A stretch of DNA of 64,000 nt from Odontesthes bonariensis (Eukaryota; Chordata; Actinopteri; Atheriniformes; Atherinopsidae), in contig NC_134507.1 of the NCBI RefSeq assembly GCF_027942865.1, positions 33,028,447-33,092,446 on the forward strand. Direction: 5' to 3'. The position numbers were made by a program, and so were the translations under genes. This document shows, one piece after another, positions 1 through 11,289 of the stretch. Below the pieces are notes generated by a model. It did no database searches. It had not been told where the DNA came from and saw nothing but the letters and a program-made list of their open reading frames with translations. How positions within the stretch are numbered: position 1 is the stretch's first letter; each line of letters opens with the position of its first letter.

Positions 1-423
1 CCCACTTTTGTCTTCCTGATTTCTACCACATGTGGAAGATGCATTTTTCAAATTCCCTCGAGTGCAAAGCTACATGATCAATTTGCAAAATATTTTAACT
101 CCTTTGATTCAGATCACTTTCTATTAAACTAGCAATAGTTGGCACAAAACTTTCAAAGTACTCTCCCACAGTAAGCTCTCTTATACGGCCCTCTCAAAAG
201 TCTCCAAACAGTTCTAGCAGAGTCCCAGTGAATGGAAGTGTGGAAATTATTAGACCTTTTGCTGAGTGGACTGGAGAGCTGTCCAGGGTGTACCCTGACT
301 CTCTTTCAATTGGCAGCAGGGATAGGCTAAAGCAGAGCTACTCATTATGCAGCTCCTCAAACTTTAATTGGTGGCTCGCACTCGCATAGTAGCTTATAAC
401 AATATGGTAACAATAACATTTTT
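1..423. other. Intergenic; fragment of a common fish repeat
   Basis: No gene is seen. Around 270-330 the text (a 'ccagggtgtaccctg' core followed by 'gggataggct') is the reverse complement of the dispersed repeat read again at 62,360-62,570, where it runs 'ggctggagcctatccc' then 'tacaccctggacagg'. The rest is unrecognised. Confidence 0.45.
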
Positions 424-560
424 TCAAATCAAATCAAACTTTATTCATATAGCACCTTTCATACTAAAGAAAAAAGCAACACAAAGTGCTTTACATAATA
501 AAATCAGTAATAAAATCAATTCAATTCATAAACTCACACACAACATCACACCGACAACCA
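424..560. repeat. Teleost interspersed repeat tail
   Basis: The stretch contains 'tttattcatatagcacc' followed by 'cacaaagtgctttac', a signature of a very widespread fish interspersed repeat (the 3' end of a SINE or LINE family). It is A-rich after the core and no coding potential is seen. The family assignment is from memory. Confidence 0.5.
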
Positions 561-1109
561 CACTGCACACATACTACCCCCCCACCACCCCCAACATGAG
601 CAATATCAACAGCAATCAACAACAATCAACATTAAAATCAACATTAAAATCTGGCTTGACGCTGAAGCGTCAAATAACATATGGCGAATACTGCACAGCA
701 AGTATTTTTATTAAGTATTAATTAAGGCTTAATGGTGTTTCCTATAGGGTTAATCTCTTATCTTATCTGTTAAACCTAGCAACTCAGCCCACTTAAAGGG
801 ATATGCCACCCCCAGGCCAAATTAAGTGTATCCCCGCATTCCCGAGACATAAATAAGTGTGTGGGAGCGTTTTCCTGGCGAACCAGGCATTGTCCGAATC
901 TCACAGCACTGACCACTGCTTGGTTGCGCGTAATACATACATGCTAGCGTCGCCAGCGTTGCCAATCGAAATATTTCGCCCAACGTGAATTAATTTACTT
1001 GATTTACCTTCTAATTACTGTGTGAGTGGTGTACTTTCACATCGAGTGCAAATGACTGTGTAAATCTACACGGAAGGTTTGCTCATGTCGGTTTGGGAAC
1101 TAGTTTCCA
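561..1109. other. Intergenic, no gene seen
   Basis: A/T-rich spacer with no recognisable gene. The part near 790-960 is mixed-composition sequence with a transposon-like look but no clear termini. Confidence 0.4.
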
Positions 1110-1248
1110 GTGCGGAAAACACAGCCGAAGCACACTCCCCGCTACGTCATTGGGAATACCCCCCTTCACGCTGGTTTGTTTGAAGAAGTCGGGGGTGGGG
1201 ATTCCAAAAGACGTAGCGGGGAGTGTGCTTCGGCTGTGTTTTCTGCAC
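1110..1248. repeat. Long imperfect palindrome (hairpin)
   Basis: Two inverted arms of about 55 bp (1110-1164 and about 1191-1248) surround a spacer of about 26 bp. Both arms hold 'aacacagccgaagcacactc' in opposite orientation followed by 'cccgctacgtc'. They differ at only a few bases near the spacer. This is typical of a fold-back MITE or a recent inverted duplication, and a transcript would form a strong hairpin. Small ORFs across it are shadows of the symmetry. Confidence 0.75.
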
Positions 1249-2900
1249 TGCACAGAGGCAGCTTTTCATGTTGTCGGCGAGTTTGGACCCTATCAGAAGC
1301 GAGCCGTGGCTGTCCTTGTCCTGGCACAGGTTGTTAAATTTAAAAGTGAATGTTTTATAAGAGGGGAAACTAGTTTGTCAACCAGGGGAGTGACAGGTGG
1401 TGCAGCAGCCATTCTTCTCTCCTGCTCCTCTCAGTTGTATCCTAGTTACAACGCGATGTTACGTGATGAATTTCCCGCGTTGTTGCAAGTACCGGTACTT
1501 TCCAAATCCCGTACCGTACCGTTTTAAATGCCTCAGTACCGCGATACTTCGTCAGTACCGGTATACCGTGCAACACTACCATGTACACTTCCAACTGTAC
1601 AAGGACTGGATAAAGCTTACCCAGGATACCAACTAGGAAATTTGACTTCCCATTTAGAAGTTGTAAATTCAGAGGATGCAACATCAATAGGCATGTTCTG
1701 GCACAGCTTGAGAACCTGACATTACAGAGTGGAAAGGCAACAAGTTGCCTATTAAAGCACAATAGTAGAGTGGTACAGGGTAGGGTTGTCAAAGAATATT
1801 CTAAATTTGAATAGGTTTTAAAAACAGACATTTGAAGGTGAAAATTAATATTCGAATGTGGAAAAACACATCTGTGCAGCCGCCGTCTGCCTTGAGTCGG
1901 CACACTGCATGACGGGGTCATGGACAGGTCACAGGAGTCGCACTGTCTGGCACAGCGTCACTGCTGAAAGTTGATTCACATGAAGATGGCAGAAAGTTCA
2001 GAACCCAACCACAGGCACAAAGAAAGTGATTTTAACCCCCAAAAATATATAAAGCCCCATCTGGAAGTACTTCAGATTTTTGTCAGTTGATGGAAAAATT
2101 TTGGAGCCGAGACAAACTTGTATACAAGCTACAGTGAGCTTATGAGCTCGACCACCAGCAACATGAGGTTAATTCTTGAAAATGTTCACCCAAATGGACT
2201 TGGTATAACATGAAACAAATTGTTATGTTTAAACTACCTAGACAAGTAGTGAAGTCGGTTTGTCCCGTTATTGACGCAAAGCTGCCGTTGCCTGGCAGTT
2301 TGAAAGCCCCCCCGATGTGCATGCGTGTCATTGACAACGCGCCAATACAGATGTATGAATAAATTGTTTTAAAAGGAATAGTCAATCATTTGACAGCGCT
2401 AGTATAGGGATACCCAGAGAAAAAAAAAAAAAAAAAAAAAAGTGTTCATCATCCACTGGCTAGCCATTACTTCAGCATTCCATCTGCAGGGTTTGGGGGG
2501 AAAAAAAAAACCCAGACAAGGTCATCATGACAAGACTGCCAAAGACATAGCACTGGCTGTGGCTTAACTGCAGAAGAATATACAAGGAGTATCCAGCCAA
2601 GTATTTCAAGCACAATGTTTGGCAAGCCTTCAGGTTTGCTACCGTGCACTCAGCAATCTATAGAAGGGGTTGTGTCTGGCTGCCATGTACAGGTGTAGAG
2701 AAATGGCTGTAAAGGATGCTGTAGTCAATTGAGCAAAGGGTGCAACTATTTAACCCCTTCATAGCAATTCCTCTCAAGATGCAGAGCTTTGAGAAGCTAT
2801 GTTTGAAACCAAAAGCAGAACATCCGAGTCAAATATGACAAGTGATGCCTGCCATTTGCCTTGAACCCAGATGGTGTACACAGGACATTGTTTCCCTTAA
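1249..2900. other. Repeat-rich intergenic region
   Basis: No gene is recognised. At 1490-1580 there is a run of 'gtaccggta'-type words ending 'ccgtgcaacactac', which looks like the terminus of a fish hAT-type element. At about 1783 'agggttgtcaaagaatattc' resembles another transposon end. A run of about 20 A lies near 2420-2441 and a shorter one near 2500. The ORFs are short and carry no domain I know. Confidence 0.4.
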
Positions 2901-2930
2901 TCATTCTGAAGCGAGATCATTTCATAAGAT

Positions 2931-2936
2931 TTTATT
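2931..2936 (-). promoter_or_regulatory. Polyadenylation signal of gene A
   Basis: AATAAA on the minus strand, within TTGAATAAAATC. It lies about 140 bp past the stop codon of gene A. It sits just after a probable 3'UTR splice acceptor (ctgtttcag near 2985), with a matching donor (GTATGTTG) near 3052. Gene C has the same arrangement. Confidence 0.55.
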
Positions 2937-3073
2937 CAAAGACTAAAAAGAATCTTCTTAGAACGTTGGATTCAGCCTTCCAATCTGAAACAGAACCAGA
3001 TTAGTTCAAGCATTGAGATAAAGACATTTGCAGGTACCACTCTCAACATACCCTCTGCACATCATGTTCAGCT

Positions 3074-4446
3074 CTAGCGGGCACTTGGGAAGAACTTTTT
3101 CTGCTGCCCAGAACCATGGCTGTCAGTAATATGCTCCTTCAAGTAGTGGACATCCTGAAAGTAGTCTTTGCCCTTCTCATGCTGCTGGCTGAAGGTGCTG
3201 TAGGTTCCAGAGGGGTACAAGCCGTACAAAAGCCTGTAGTCAAAGTTAGGAGATCCACCCACACCAAAGCGTGGCACCAGTACGGTTGCGGATCCCGGTC
3301 CAGACCCTTGGCGGTCATCCGGGTAGCCGAATTCCTCCGTCTGCTGCTGGTAATTCCCGAGTTCAGCTTCCTTCGTGACACTGGAGGTCTCCCCTGACTG
3401 GAGGACAGGGCCAGGTGGTGACAGAGGGGCTGCAGGGAGAACGTCAGTGAGGCTGAGGGCTTGGGCTGACGCATCCTCAAAGACTGAGGGAGCAATAGCC
3501 CACTGGGTTTCTGTGTGGAGACATTTCACAATTAATCCTTTTCACAGCAGAAGCTCTGCTAGCACAGAGTCTTGACATCGAAACACGGCAGGTTTCTGCT
3601 TCATAATAGAGAGCGGCAAGATTTGGTAGTGGCAACATGAAAATGCATAGACACCTTTAGGCTTCCAAACATATTTTGGGCCATCTACACTCCAAGCAGA
3701 AGTTTTACCTTGTGGTCCAGGTTGGGCAGCTCCAGGTTGCAGAGCGTCAGATCCTACGTCAACAGGCACATAAGTGACAGTAGAGTATCCTGTTGCAGGC
3801 AGGCCAGAGCTCAAGCTGCTCAATGCTGGACCCGTCTGAACAGCCTGTGGGACACCAGAAGCTTGCACAGCCATTTGCACGGGCATAACGGAGCCAGAGC
3901 TGCCGAATCTTGAGTCTGCCTGAAGAGCACCTTGGACAAGGCCAGGAGCTTGGACAAAACCGGGAGCTTGGACAACCAGTTGAGTTGGCACAAATGAGCC
4001 ATAGCTGCTGAGTCTTGGGTCAGCCTGAAGAACAGGTTGACTTTGACCAGAGACCAGCACAGGTGTTGCCATATAAGTGTTACTGGAAGCAGTGTTGGGC
4101 ACGGTCACCGGGCGGCCAGCGGCTGCTCCCTGGTAAGAGCCAAAATGACCTGCAGCTCTTGTGCCGCTGCTGCTCTGGCCTGCTGATTTTGAACCTGGGT
4201 GCATGACAACAAGTTTAGCAGAAGCTGATTCAAGCAAGCATGTAATGTTTTACCACAACAGATGATAGCACACCTTTAGTGGGAAAACCCCATGTAGCAG
4301 CAGTCAACAAGGCAAAGAGAGAAACCCTGAAATTATGTACAACAAAGAGTAAGAATGCAATATTAACCACTGTTTCCAATCAATCAAACAAAAACTGTAA
4401 AAGGCAGCTTGTGCTTATACCTCAGGAAGAACCCAGCAGCTGTCAT
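3074..4446 (-). CDS. Gene A: secreted low-complexity protein, 343 aa, four coding exons
   Basis: Function not recognised. The coding exons are complement(3074..3510, 3709..4224, 4274..4326, 4421..4446), summing to 1032 nt with all GT-AG junctions and the frame intact. Exon 1 encodes MTAAGFFLR and ends in phase 2. Exon 2 encodes a hydrophobic signal peptide (VSLFALLTAATWGFPTK) and ends in phase 1. The large exon 3 is rich in Ser, Gly, Gln, Val and Pro and holds two copies of a VQAPGF/L hexapeptide. Exon 4 encodes an acidic, Tyr/Gln/Ser-rich tail ending in FFPSAR. A TATA box lies about 40 bp upstream of the ATG, and a spliced 3'UTR with AATAAA follows. There are no transmembrane segments and few cysteines. 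Gene B (20.9 kb) is a truncated copy and gene C (50 kb) shares the exon plan. The product is probably an extracellular structural or egg-coat-like protein, but that is a guess. Confidence 0.72.
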
Positions 4447-4990
4447 GGTGAAAACAAGCTATGAGAGGAAACAGCAAGGGTGAAGGTTTATAAATAATGC
4501 CACAGACCAGCCCAGACCAATCAAAGCTTAACGAGCTAAACAACAGACAGCTGCTTGTGAGGGACTATCAGGACAGGTGGACGCTGGAGGCTCATCTGGT
4601 TGGTCTGGTATCAGCCTCATTGTCTCCTCTCACCTCCACCCTCCTGTCTGTGCTAAAGGAACTTAGTCACTGCCAAATATTTTACTGCCGTAAAATAGCT
4701 CTACCCAAATTGTCGTAATTCTCAGATTTTCTATTTCAGTTAAACGTAGAAGCTGGAAATAACATCCTAGATGTTGAGTTTTCACACCGACCCACTCACA
4801 CATTTAACAAGTTAACTGAGGCCTGCAGAGTCTGAGATGTAGCTCTTATTGGTCCTTTAAAGGAGACATGTTTTGCCCTTTTTGGTACAATTTTCCGAGG
4901 TCTTACTGAAATGTATGAGACAGGTCAGGAGCTCCTGGTCTTATTGGCCAAGTTTTTTCCCCCAAAAGTGTATTTTATTTCATAAACAAG
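3930..4990 (-). repeat. Segmental duplication block G, left copy
   Basis: Read on the minus strand, this stretch (gene A promoter, exons 1-2 and the first part of exon 3) is nearly identical to 20,472-21,510 on the plus strand. The homology starts at 'gaaataaaatacacttttgg' in both copies. On the left it abuts the broken TRIM gene; on the right it abuts unrelated DNA. Confidence 0.8.
4486..4495 (-). promoter_or_regulatory. TATA box of gene A
   Basis: The minus strand reads TATTTATAAA about 40 nt before the gene A ATG, implying a very short 5'UTR. The same motif at the same spacing precedes gene B (20,954-20,963), and about 500 bp of upstream sequence is shared by both copies. Confidence 0.6.
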
Positions 4991-6034
4991 TTTATCTCTG
5001 AGCTCTGACACAGCTGCTGTCACATCCTCAAAGTGCCTCAGAGGACGGATATGGATGCTGGGTGAGTGTGTAGACTCACTGAGTGCTGACACTGAGGGGT
5101 AGTTGTGCAGAAACTGGCTGTGATCCTCTGTGTGTGAGAGCTGCTTCAGCTCAGCATCTTTCCTCTTCAGCTCAGTGATCTCCTGCTCCAGCTTCTCCTG
5201 AAGCTCTTTGACTCGACTCCCTTCAGCTTCCTGCTGGGATCTGATCTGCTGCTTCACATCAGAGTTTCTTTTCTGGAGGAGACGGATCAGCTCAGTGAAG
5301 ATCTTCTGGCTGTCCTCCACTGTTTTATCAGCAGACTGATTGATGGCCTCCACCTCCTGCTGAAGCAGCTTCACATCTTTCTCTCTGTCCTGGATTCTCT
5401 GCTGGATCTGTTGTCGACTCCCCTCCAGCTCTCTCTGCCTCTCAGTCCTTTCTGCTGCAGCTGACACTGTGTCGTGGCCTTTATGTTCATCCACAGAGCA
5501 GAGATAACAGATAGACTTCTGATCAGTACGGCAGAACATCTTCATCACCTCATCATGAACAGAGCAGATGTTCTCCTGGAGCTTCTTGGAGGGCTCCACC
5601 AGCTTGTGTTTCTTGAATGGAGCCACATCATAATGAGGCTGAAGGTGTTCCTTACAGTAAGAGGCCAGACAGAATAAACAGGACTTGATGGCTTTCAGCT
5701 TTCTTCCAGAGCAGAAATCACAGGCCACATCTTCAGCTCCAGCATAGCAGAGATCAGCAGGAGCAGCTTGGAGTCCAGTCTTCTTCAGCTGCTCCACTAA
5801 ATCAGCTAACATGGTGCTTTTCTCCAGAATAGGTCTTGGTGTGAAAGTATTCATGCATTGAGGGCAGCTGTGAATTCCCTTCTTATTCTTTCCATTCCAG
5901 TAGCCTTTAATACAGTTCATGCAGTAGCTGTGTCCACAGGGAATAGTCACCGGCTCCTTTAGCACATCCAGACAGATCGAACAAGAGAAGCTTTCCAGGT
6001 CCAGTTTAACCATTTTATTTGCCATTTCCTCCAT
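4925..6034 (-). pseudogene. finTRIM/TRIM16-like E3 ligase, truncated copy (369 aa)
   Basis: TRIM proteins are RING-type E3 ubiquitin ligases, and the fish finTRIM/TRIM16-like expansions are mostly linked to antiviral and innate immunity. This copy keeps a full C3HC4 RING (CSIC near residue 18, CGHSYCMNC, CPQC), a B-box 1-like cysteine/histidine cluster (about 105-135), a B-box 2 (157-187) and a coiled coil (about 190-300). It breaks off after SELRDKL. The last 20 residues (VYEIKYTFGG onward) are not TRIM: they read into the upstream flank of gene A. The whole PRY-SPRY recognition domain is missing. The copy at 11,821 is about 95% identical by eye and extends further. The ORF could still express a RING/B-box/coiled-coil protein, possibly dominant-negative, but a decayed duplicate is the simpler reading. 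Confidence 0.8.
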
Positions 6035-6565
6035 TTGGCAGAGCAGTGTGTGACTCTCAGAGCAGAAACACCGTCTGTGCTGTCTTACAAAAGAAATTCC
6101 ACCTCCTTTTATTGCAGCTGATCTTCACTAAAGACCTCCTTTACTGTCACACAATGGTTTCACACATCCTCCCACCTTCAGATCAGTTTGGGGAGGGAAC
6201 AAGGAAGTTTCCTTCTCTGAAAGGGACAGTGCTGGTTTCACCTCAATCCTGCAGTTAAATCAGGATTGTTCAAGGGTTTGTTGCATTATTCTTATTTGTT
6301 TTCTGTTGAAGGGAAAGATTCATTCATTAACCGTCCACTGAAAGTTGAACATGAAGAAAATCTGTTTTCTCTGCATCTATCAGACCAACATTGTTAGATA
6401 TGTTTAGCAGGCAGCTGTACAGGAAATGTAAATGTTTCTGAATATTTTCATGCTTTTCATTTATATTTATATAATCAGCCCTGCTCTGCGGAGGTTGATA
6501 TTTATAAATCATGATCTTGTGCTGAGAGGCTCACCTAAATCTTCTGACTGATGCATTCAAGTGCA
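4991..6565 (-). repeat. Segmental duplication block T, left copy
   Basis: The minus strand matches 11,290-12,866 on the plus strand: about 500 bp of 5' flank plus the TRIM coding sequence down to the coiled coil. The homology ends abruptly after 'gagctcagagataaac'. The 5' flank holds a conserved 61-codon open frame (6327-6512) with no recognisable domain, probably conserved only because the duplication is recent. Confidence 0.8.
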
Positions 6566-6940
6566 TGACATGAAACATGAACTGTCGTATGTAGATGTAG
6601 ATATTACTGATTAAAGGTTCCTTAAGACTGCATCAAACATGTTTGATCATCATCTATCTTTCGAGCTCTGTATACTGACTGGAGTCTTCAGGTTGAGCCT
6701 GATAGAAACCCTCTTTGTCTCTTTGTCACTGTGTATAAAAGAAGCTGCTTCTTAAGATGGAGTTCCTTTGGTGTTCTGTCCACTCTTGTTCACACTGAAA
6801 ACACAAACAACATAAACAGCAGAATAATGTGACGGTACTCTGACAACATCAGGGTCCATCTGATGCCAAAAAAACCTGAACTCTAAACCACCGCAGGGAT
6901 TTCAGTATATTTATAATGGAGGAGTGGGAGATCATTTCAG
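6566..6940. other. Spacer between duplication blocks
   Basis: No gene is seen. It contains 'tgacatgaaacatgaactgt', with a similar phrase near 8695-8715, so it is part of the local repeat patchwork. Confidence 0.35.
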
Positions 6941-8165
6941 AACTTCTATCTTTGATCAGTATCTGAAGCAGAAGATGTTTCACAGCTCAGATGGTTGAGG
7001 TTTGAAATGGAACTTGTGTGGGGACAGACAAAGGTGTAGAAGACAAAAAGTGGTGATAGAAGATAAACAGCTGTACTCTGAGGAACATCTCTGCTAACGA
7101 CTGTTTCTTTCAACTGAGGCTTCACACAGATCACAAACTGACCTGCAGACTCCTGCATGATAATCACATCCATGCAGCCAAAGACCTGAATCAGTTGCAC
7201 TGATCTGAAAGACAAAAGGACGCTGATGTCACCATCCATCCCCCATGTTTTCAGACATTAACTCAAGCCCAAACTTGGACAAACTCCTTCCCCACAGCAA
7301 TGACTCCTCACGATGAACATTAAAAACAACCATTTCTAATAATCTAACAATTTCTTTCTAAACTATAAATAATTTTAGGGACTTTAATCTCATTCTCAAC
7401 AGTGACAGTTAAGGAGTGTCATCAGATGAATGAGATCAGCTCAGTCATGAAAACCCAGTTTAAACTATATAGAATCAGTGGTTTACACAAGCCTCAGTGA
7501 AAATAAATACAATTATTATGGGTGCCAATACCAAAGTCATCAAGGCACACATATTTCTATTGTGCAAACTTATTATTCTCCTGTTTCCGTCAGGAATTTG
7601 GCAAAGAACTAGTCCCGCGCGGTCGGTCCGACCGGGATAAATAGCATATCCCAACGTGTCCACCGATAGGGATTAGTGTGCTATGACTTTTCTCTCTCAT
7701 TACTCAAACAGATTCCCGGAAAATTGGGAAATACTATGAATTTTGGCCCATTGGAATGCATTAAAATTCATATATAATGCAACAAAAGTAGCCTTATTTG
7801 GAGGCCTCATAACTCAGCCATAATTTATCATAGAGATATCATTCAAAGTTTAAACAGGCCAAGAAAGACTCAACTTTAATTGAACTAAGGGGTTTGTTGA
7901 TATATTTTATAGCTTTGACACAATGGCAGTTTAAATTTTAGGAAAAATCAGGACTCCTCTCACTCTGCTGTCATGGGGTCTCACACTCTTCTTTGACAAG
8001 CTCAAAATGAATACCTAAACAATTCAAACAAACTTCTCTCACATCCAAAATTTCTGCTGTACCTTGACAAATAATACTTCAAAATGTAGGTATTTTTGTC
8101 CTCTTTCACCCAATGTCACCTTTATTGTGCTTGGCCTCACAGTTTCCCCTCAAATGACCTCAGAG
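6941..8165 (-). repeat. Repeat block X, left copy
   Basis: Read on the minus strand it aligns with about 14,486-15,610 plus, sharing the 'ggacaaaaatacctacattt', 'ataaaatatatcaacaaacc' and 'aacatgggggatggatggt' landmarks in the same order. A third partial copy lies at 9,180-9,520. Divergence is higher than for block T, so X may be an older transposon-like repeat. No coding gene is recognised. Confidence 0.65.
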
Positions 8166-8176
8166 CAGAGTAACGG

Positions 8177-8684
8177 TAGGCGTCCACTATTCCGGCACGT
8201 CAAGCCGTATCCAACGCATTCAATTCATTTTCAATGAAATCCGGCCGATCGTTGTCGCCATGCTCGCAAAGCATGCTGGGATTCCGGCACGGCGAGCGGC
8301 GGACCCGCGGCACGTCAAAAAGTTGGGCTCGGCCGGACTTTATGCAAATTTGCCACGGCAGACGGAGTGCGTTATCCAATGACAGTAGATCATGTGATCT
8401 CCTGTGTCGCAGCAGCAGCAGCAGCACAGCAGCTCTCCTCGCTCGCAGATCCGGATCCATGGTACAATATGAAATAATGTTCCATTGGTGACGATTCATA
8501 CACATTAATTTCCCTCCAAAACTCAAATTTTTAGAGGGAGAAACTTCGGTTGGTTAAAATCACAAGTTATTTACTTTCCCCCGGAGCCATACACGCCCCA
8601 CACACCCAGTGTAGTAGCAACACGGCGACAACTACGCATCCAATCCGGCGAGTTACGTTGACGTGCCGGAATAGTGGACGCCTA
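8177..8684. mobile_element. Non-autonomous DNA transposon (MITE), about 508 bp
   Basis: It begins TAGGCGTCCACTATTCCGGC and ends with the perfect reverse complement, giving terminal inverted repeats of about 27 bp. The flanks suggest a TA target duplication if the element proper starts GGCGTCC. The interior is GC-rich with a CAG run (8410-8425). The ORFs on both strands are shadows. The superfamily is uncertain. The element interrupts the X-block region. Confidence 0.75.
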
Positions 8685-9179
8685 GCCTAAGTATATGACA
8701 TGAGACATGAACTCTCGTACAGCTGTTGGACTTCAGAAGAGGTAAAAAACCTGCAGAGTTGAGCTGTCTGAAAACTAAATCTGCCTCCTGTTAGATCGAT
8801 TCTTTCAATGGCAGCTCTATAACAAGCCGGAGGAATCTCAAGTTAAATAAAGTGTTTATTGATAGTCACATGTCAAGCATATCAGCGCTGGGCTCAGTGG
8901 AACAGAGCTCCCGCAGGAAGTCTGTCAGACTGAGCCTCGATTTCCGGGTATCATTTGTATTTATAGCCTCATAGGTTGGACTCACACTCGACCGAGTATG
9001 ATTGGACATGAGTAGGTTCAACATGCTTCGTCATATTCTCTGGATCAGCCAAACAATGTGTGTGTGTGAATCTGGCCTTGCTTTCCCAGGCTTTCCCAAT
9101 TGTTTTGTCTTCCCATTCCTGGATCACTTTAGGTCATCATGGAAAAGTACAGAGACTTTTTCATTTATAATGTCTAAGA

Positions 9180-9525
9180 ACAAAGCCAATTTTTTCACAA
9201 GCTCGAAATTAATACCAAAATAACTCAAATAAACTTCTCTCACATCCAAAATGTCTGCTGCACCTAGACAAAATATACTTCACAATGTAGGTATTTTTGT
9301 CCTCTTTCACCAAATATTCCCCTCATTGTGCTTGGCCTCACGGTTTTCTCTCAAATGAACTTTGTTCATCTGTTTTAACAGGTTTATGCCAGCCACTGTG
9401 TTATGTCTACTCACAATACAACATGACAATAAAATGACAGCCTCTGTCTCTCAGCGGGTAGTAGCTTCATTGGCATCCATCAAAATTTCTACAGAAATTT
9501 TGTAGTTCTTTCTATCACTGCCCAG
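9180..9525 (-). repeat. Repeat block X, third partial copy
   Basis: Inverted relative to 14,115-14,640. Both contain 'gatgggtgccaatg'-type and 'ggacaaaaatacctacattt'-type landmarks. It also shares the 'gtgcttggcctcac' segment with 8,130-8,165. Confidence 0.55.
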
Positions 9526-9697
9526 TTTGTGACCATATGTATATGGCAGAAACTTTTATCCAAAGCAACTTACAGGTAGGGTAAGGGGGTCTTTCCTAAG
9601 GACCCCAACTGGAGGTATTACCTTTCATGTAGGGGATTTGAGCCCAGGTCACCTACAATAAAGGAGGGAGGGACTGAATGGCTTTTAACATTGTGTG

Positions 9698-10102
9698 AGG
9701 CTGCGGCTACACGAAAACGTTTTTCACTGTAAACGATACTTTTTCTTATCGTTTCGCTGTCGCGGCCACACAGAGCCGGCGTTCCCACTACCCCAAAACG
9801 ATAGTTTTTGAAAACGGGTTCCAGAGTGGGAAAGTTTGAAAACGGCCTCGTTTCGTTTCCATTGTTACAGCTAAAACGTTTTTGCATCAGTCACACGTTG
9901 ACGCTGTGAGCCAATTTTAACACTTCTCTATTGTCTCACAGCGTGGCGTGACACAGTGGCGTGTGTACTGCATCGTTTCATCGTTTTCATCCGTTTTCGT
10001 CTGGACCTGAGTCTTTACAGCAGCACGTTTCCGTGTGGTCGCAAGAATTTTCGTACCCGTTTTCAAAAAAAACCTTGTTTCGTTTTCGTGTAGCCGTAGC
10101 CT
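9698..10102. mobile_element. MITE with 'ggctacacgaaaacg' termini, about 405 bp
   Basis: The left end AGGCTGCGGCTACACGAAAA and right end TTTTCGTGTAGCCGTAGCCT form terminal inverted repeats with one mismatch. If the termini are GGCT/AGCC, both sides are flanked by TGA, a 3-bp duplication compatible with PIF/Harbinger. The interior is made of repeated 'cgttttc' words and its ORF is meaningless. The classification is inferred. Confidence 0.7.
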
Positions 10103-10254
10103 GAGTTACACCATCTTCTTTTGTCTGAACTACATGTATAAGCTTATACGCAGAGGGTCGTTACCGTCACATGTGTCACTGAATACCCACCAATCTGCAT
10201 GTCGTTAGTGTCTTTATCACCTCCGAATTGTCTACCTGCCTGACAGAGTGAGTT

Positions 10255-10640
10255 TTGGTCACAGAATCCAAGGTGAGAATGATTGTCAAACTGCCTCTGG
10301 AGGAGAGACAATGCTGCATTGTAGGTGCTGGGAAGGTGAAACCTGAGACCACCTCCTCTGTTCAACAATGTTTTTCCCAGTTTTACATTGATTGGCTTCT
10401 TTGATTCCTCTCTCAAACTACCTGTCTTCTCTGTCTAGAATGTGGACATTACTGTCCTCCAAAGAGTGTCCCTTCTACTTGAGATGAAGGTGCACTGCTG
10501 AGTCTTGACCTGAAGAGGTGGCTCTCCTGTGTTGTGCCATATGCTTGTGGAGCTGTTGTTTGGTCTCTCCTATAAAGAGGTCTGCACAGTCTTTGCTGCA
10601 CTGCATACACAACACCACCCAGTTTGTGTTTGGGTGTTTA
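10255..10640 (-). pseudogene. Decayed GIY-YIG end of a Penelope-like retroelement
   Basis: Conceptual translation of the minus strand gives a cysteine-containing lead, then CADLFIGETKQQLHKHMAQH, RRATSSGQDSAVHLHLK, EDSNVHILDRED, and LNRGGGLRFHLPSTYNAALS. This is the pattern I associate with the C-terminal GIY-YIG-like endonuclease region of reverse-transcriptase proteins in fish genomes. At least two in-frame stops interrupt it (after HLHLK and after LDREDR). No reverse transcriptase domain is nearby. It is a fossil fragment; the superfamily call is from memory. Confidence 0.6.
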
Positions 10641-11289
10641 ATCCTTTGGGTGAAGCATTCTCTGTCTGAGGGTGTTCTTGGGTTTACTGAAATTAGTTGT
10701 ATGAACTCAGGTCAATGAGGCCCACAAGGCATTAATACTTGAAAGACACTTTAGGTAATATTTATGTATTACGGATTTAAAATAAACTAGGACGTTCTGG
10801 GTCAAAGTGGCCAGAACACAGACAGAGTTCAGTGTAAATGAACAGAACAGGAGCTTTGACCTCCTCTGCATCCCAGTGAGCAGGATGAAAGCGCCCTCTT
10901 GTGTTAGTTTTCAGATTTCAGCTTTGAAACTGCAGGGAGACATGAGAAAGCTTCACTGAGGCTTTGGCAGATTCAACAACATGAGGAAAGAGAAGTTTAA
11001 ATATGTGTAACATAACACTGTGTCAATTTGTTCACAGGACTCACAACCTGTAACACTGATGCCGCTTTCAGGGAACTTCTTCCTTTTATTATTATTTTTT
11101 TGTAAACTTTAACTTTATCAATAAGTGGCAGATTAAACAGCACAGTTACCTCTCCATCTGCAGCCTCCAAAGCCGAAACTGAGGAGTCAGCTGGAAACTC
11201 CACCTTACTGTTACCTGCTCCACCCAAACTCGTACCTATGACGACCCTTAAACAATACGTGGAACAGAACAACGAGAGTTCATGTTTCA
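10641..11289. other. Intergenic, no gene seen
   Basis: Spacer between the Penelope-like fragment and the right TRIM block. A 100-codon minus-strand ORF at 10,997-11,299 has no recognisable domain and is not supported as a gene. Confidence 0.35.

Noticed and set aside
6327-6512. A 61-codon ORF conserved in both TRIM flanks (also 11,348-11,563)
   Set aside because: The conservation is explained by the recent duplication. There is no recognisable domain and it lies in the TRIM 5' flank.
8200-8526. A 108-codon minus-strand ORF and an opposite 85-codon ORF
   Set aside because: Both lie inside the MITE at 8,177-8,684 and carry no domain.
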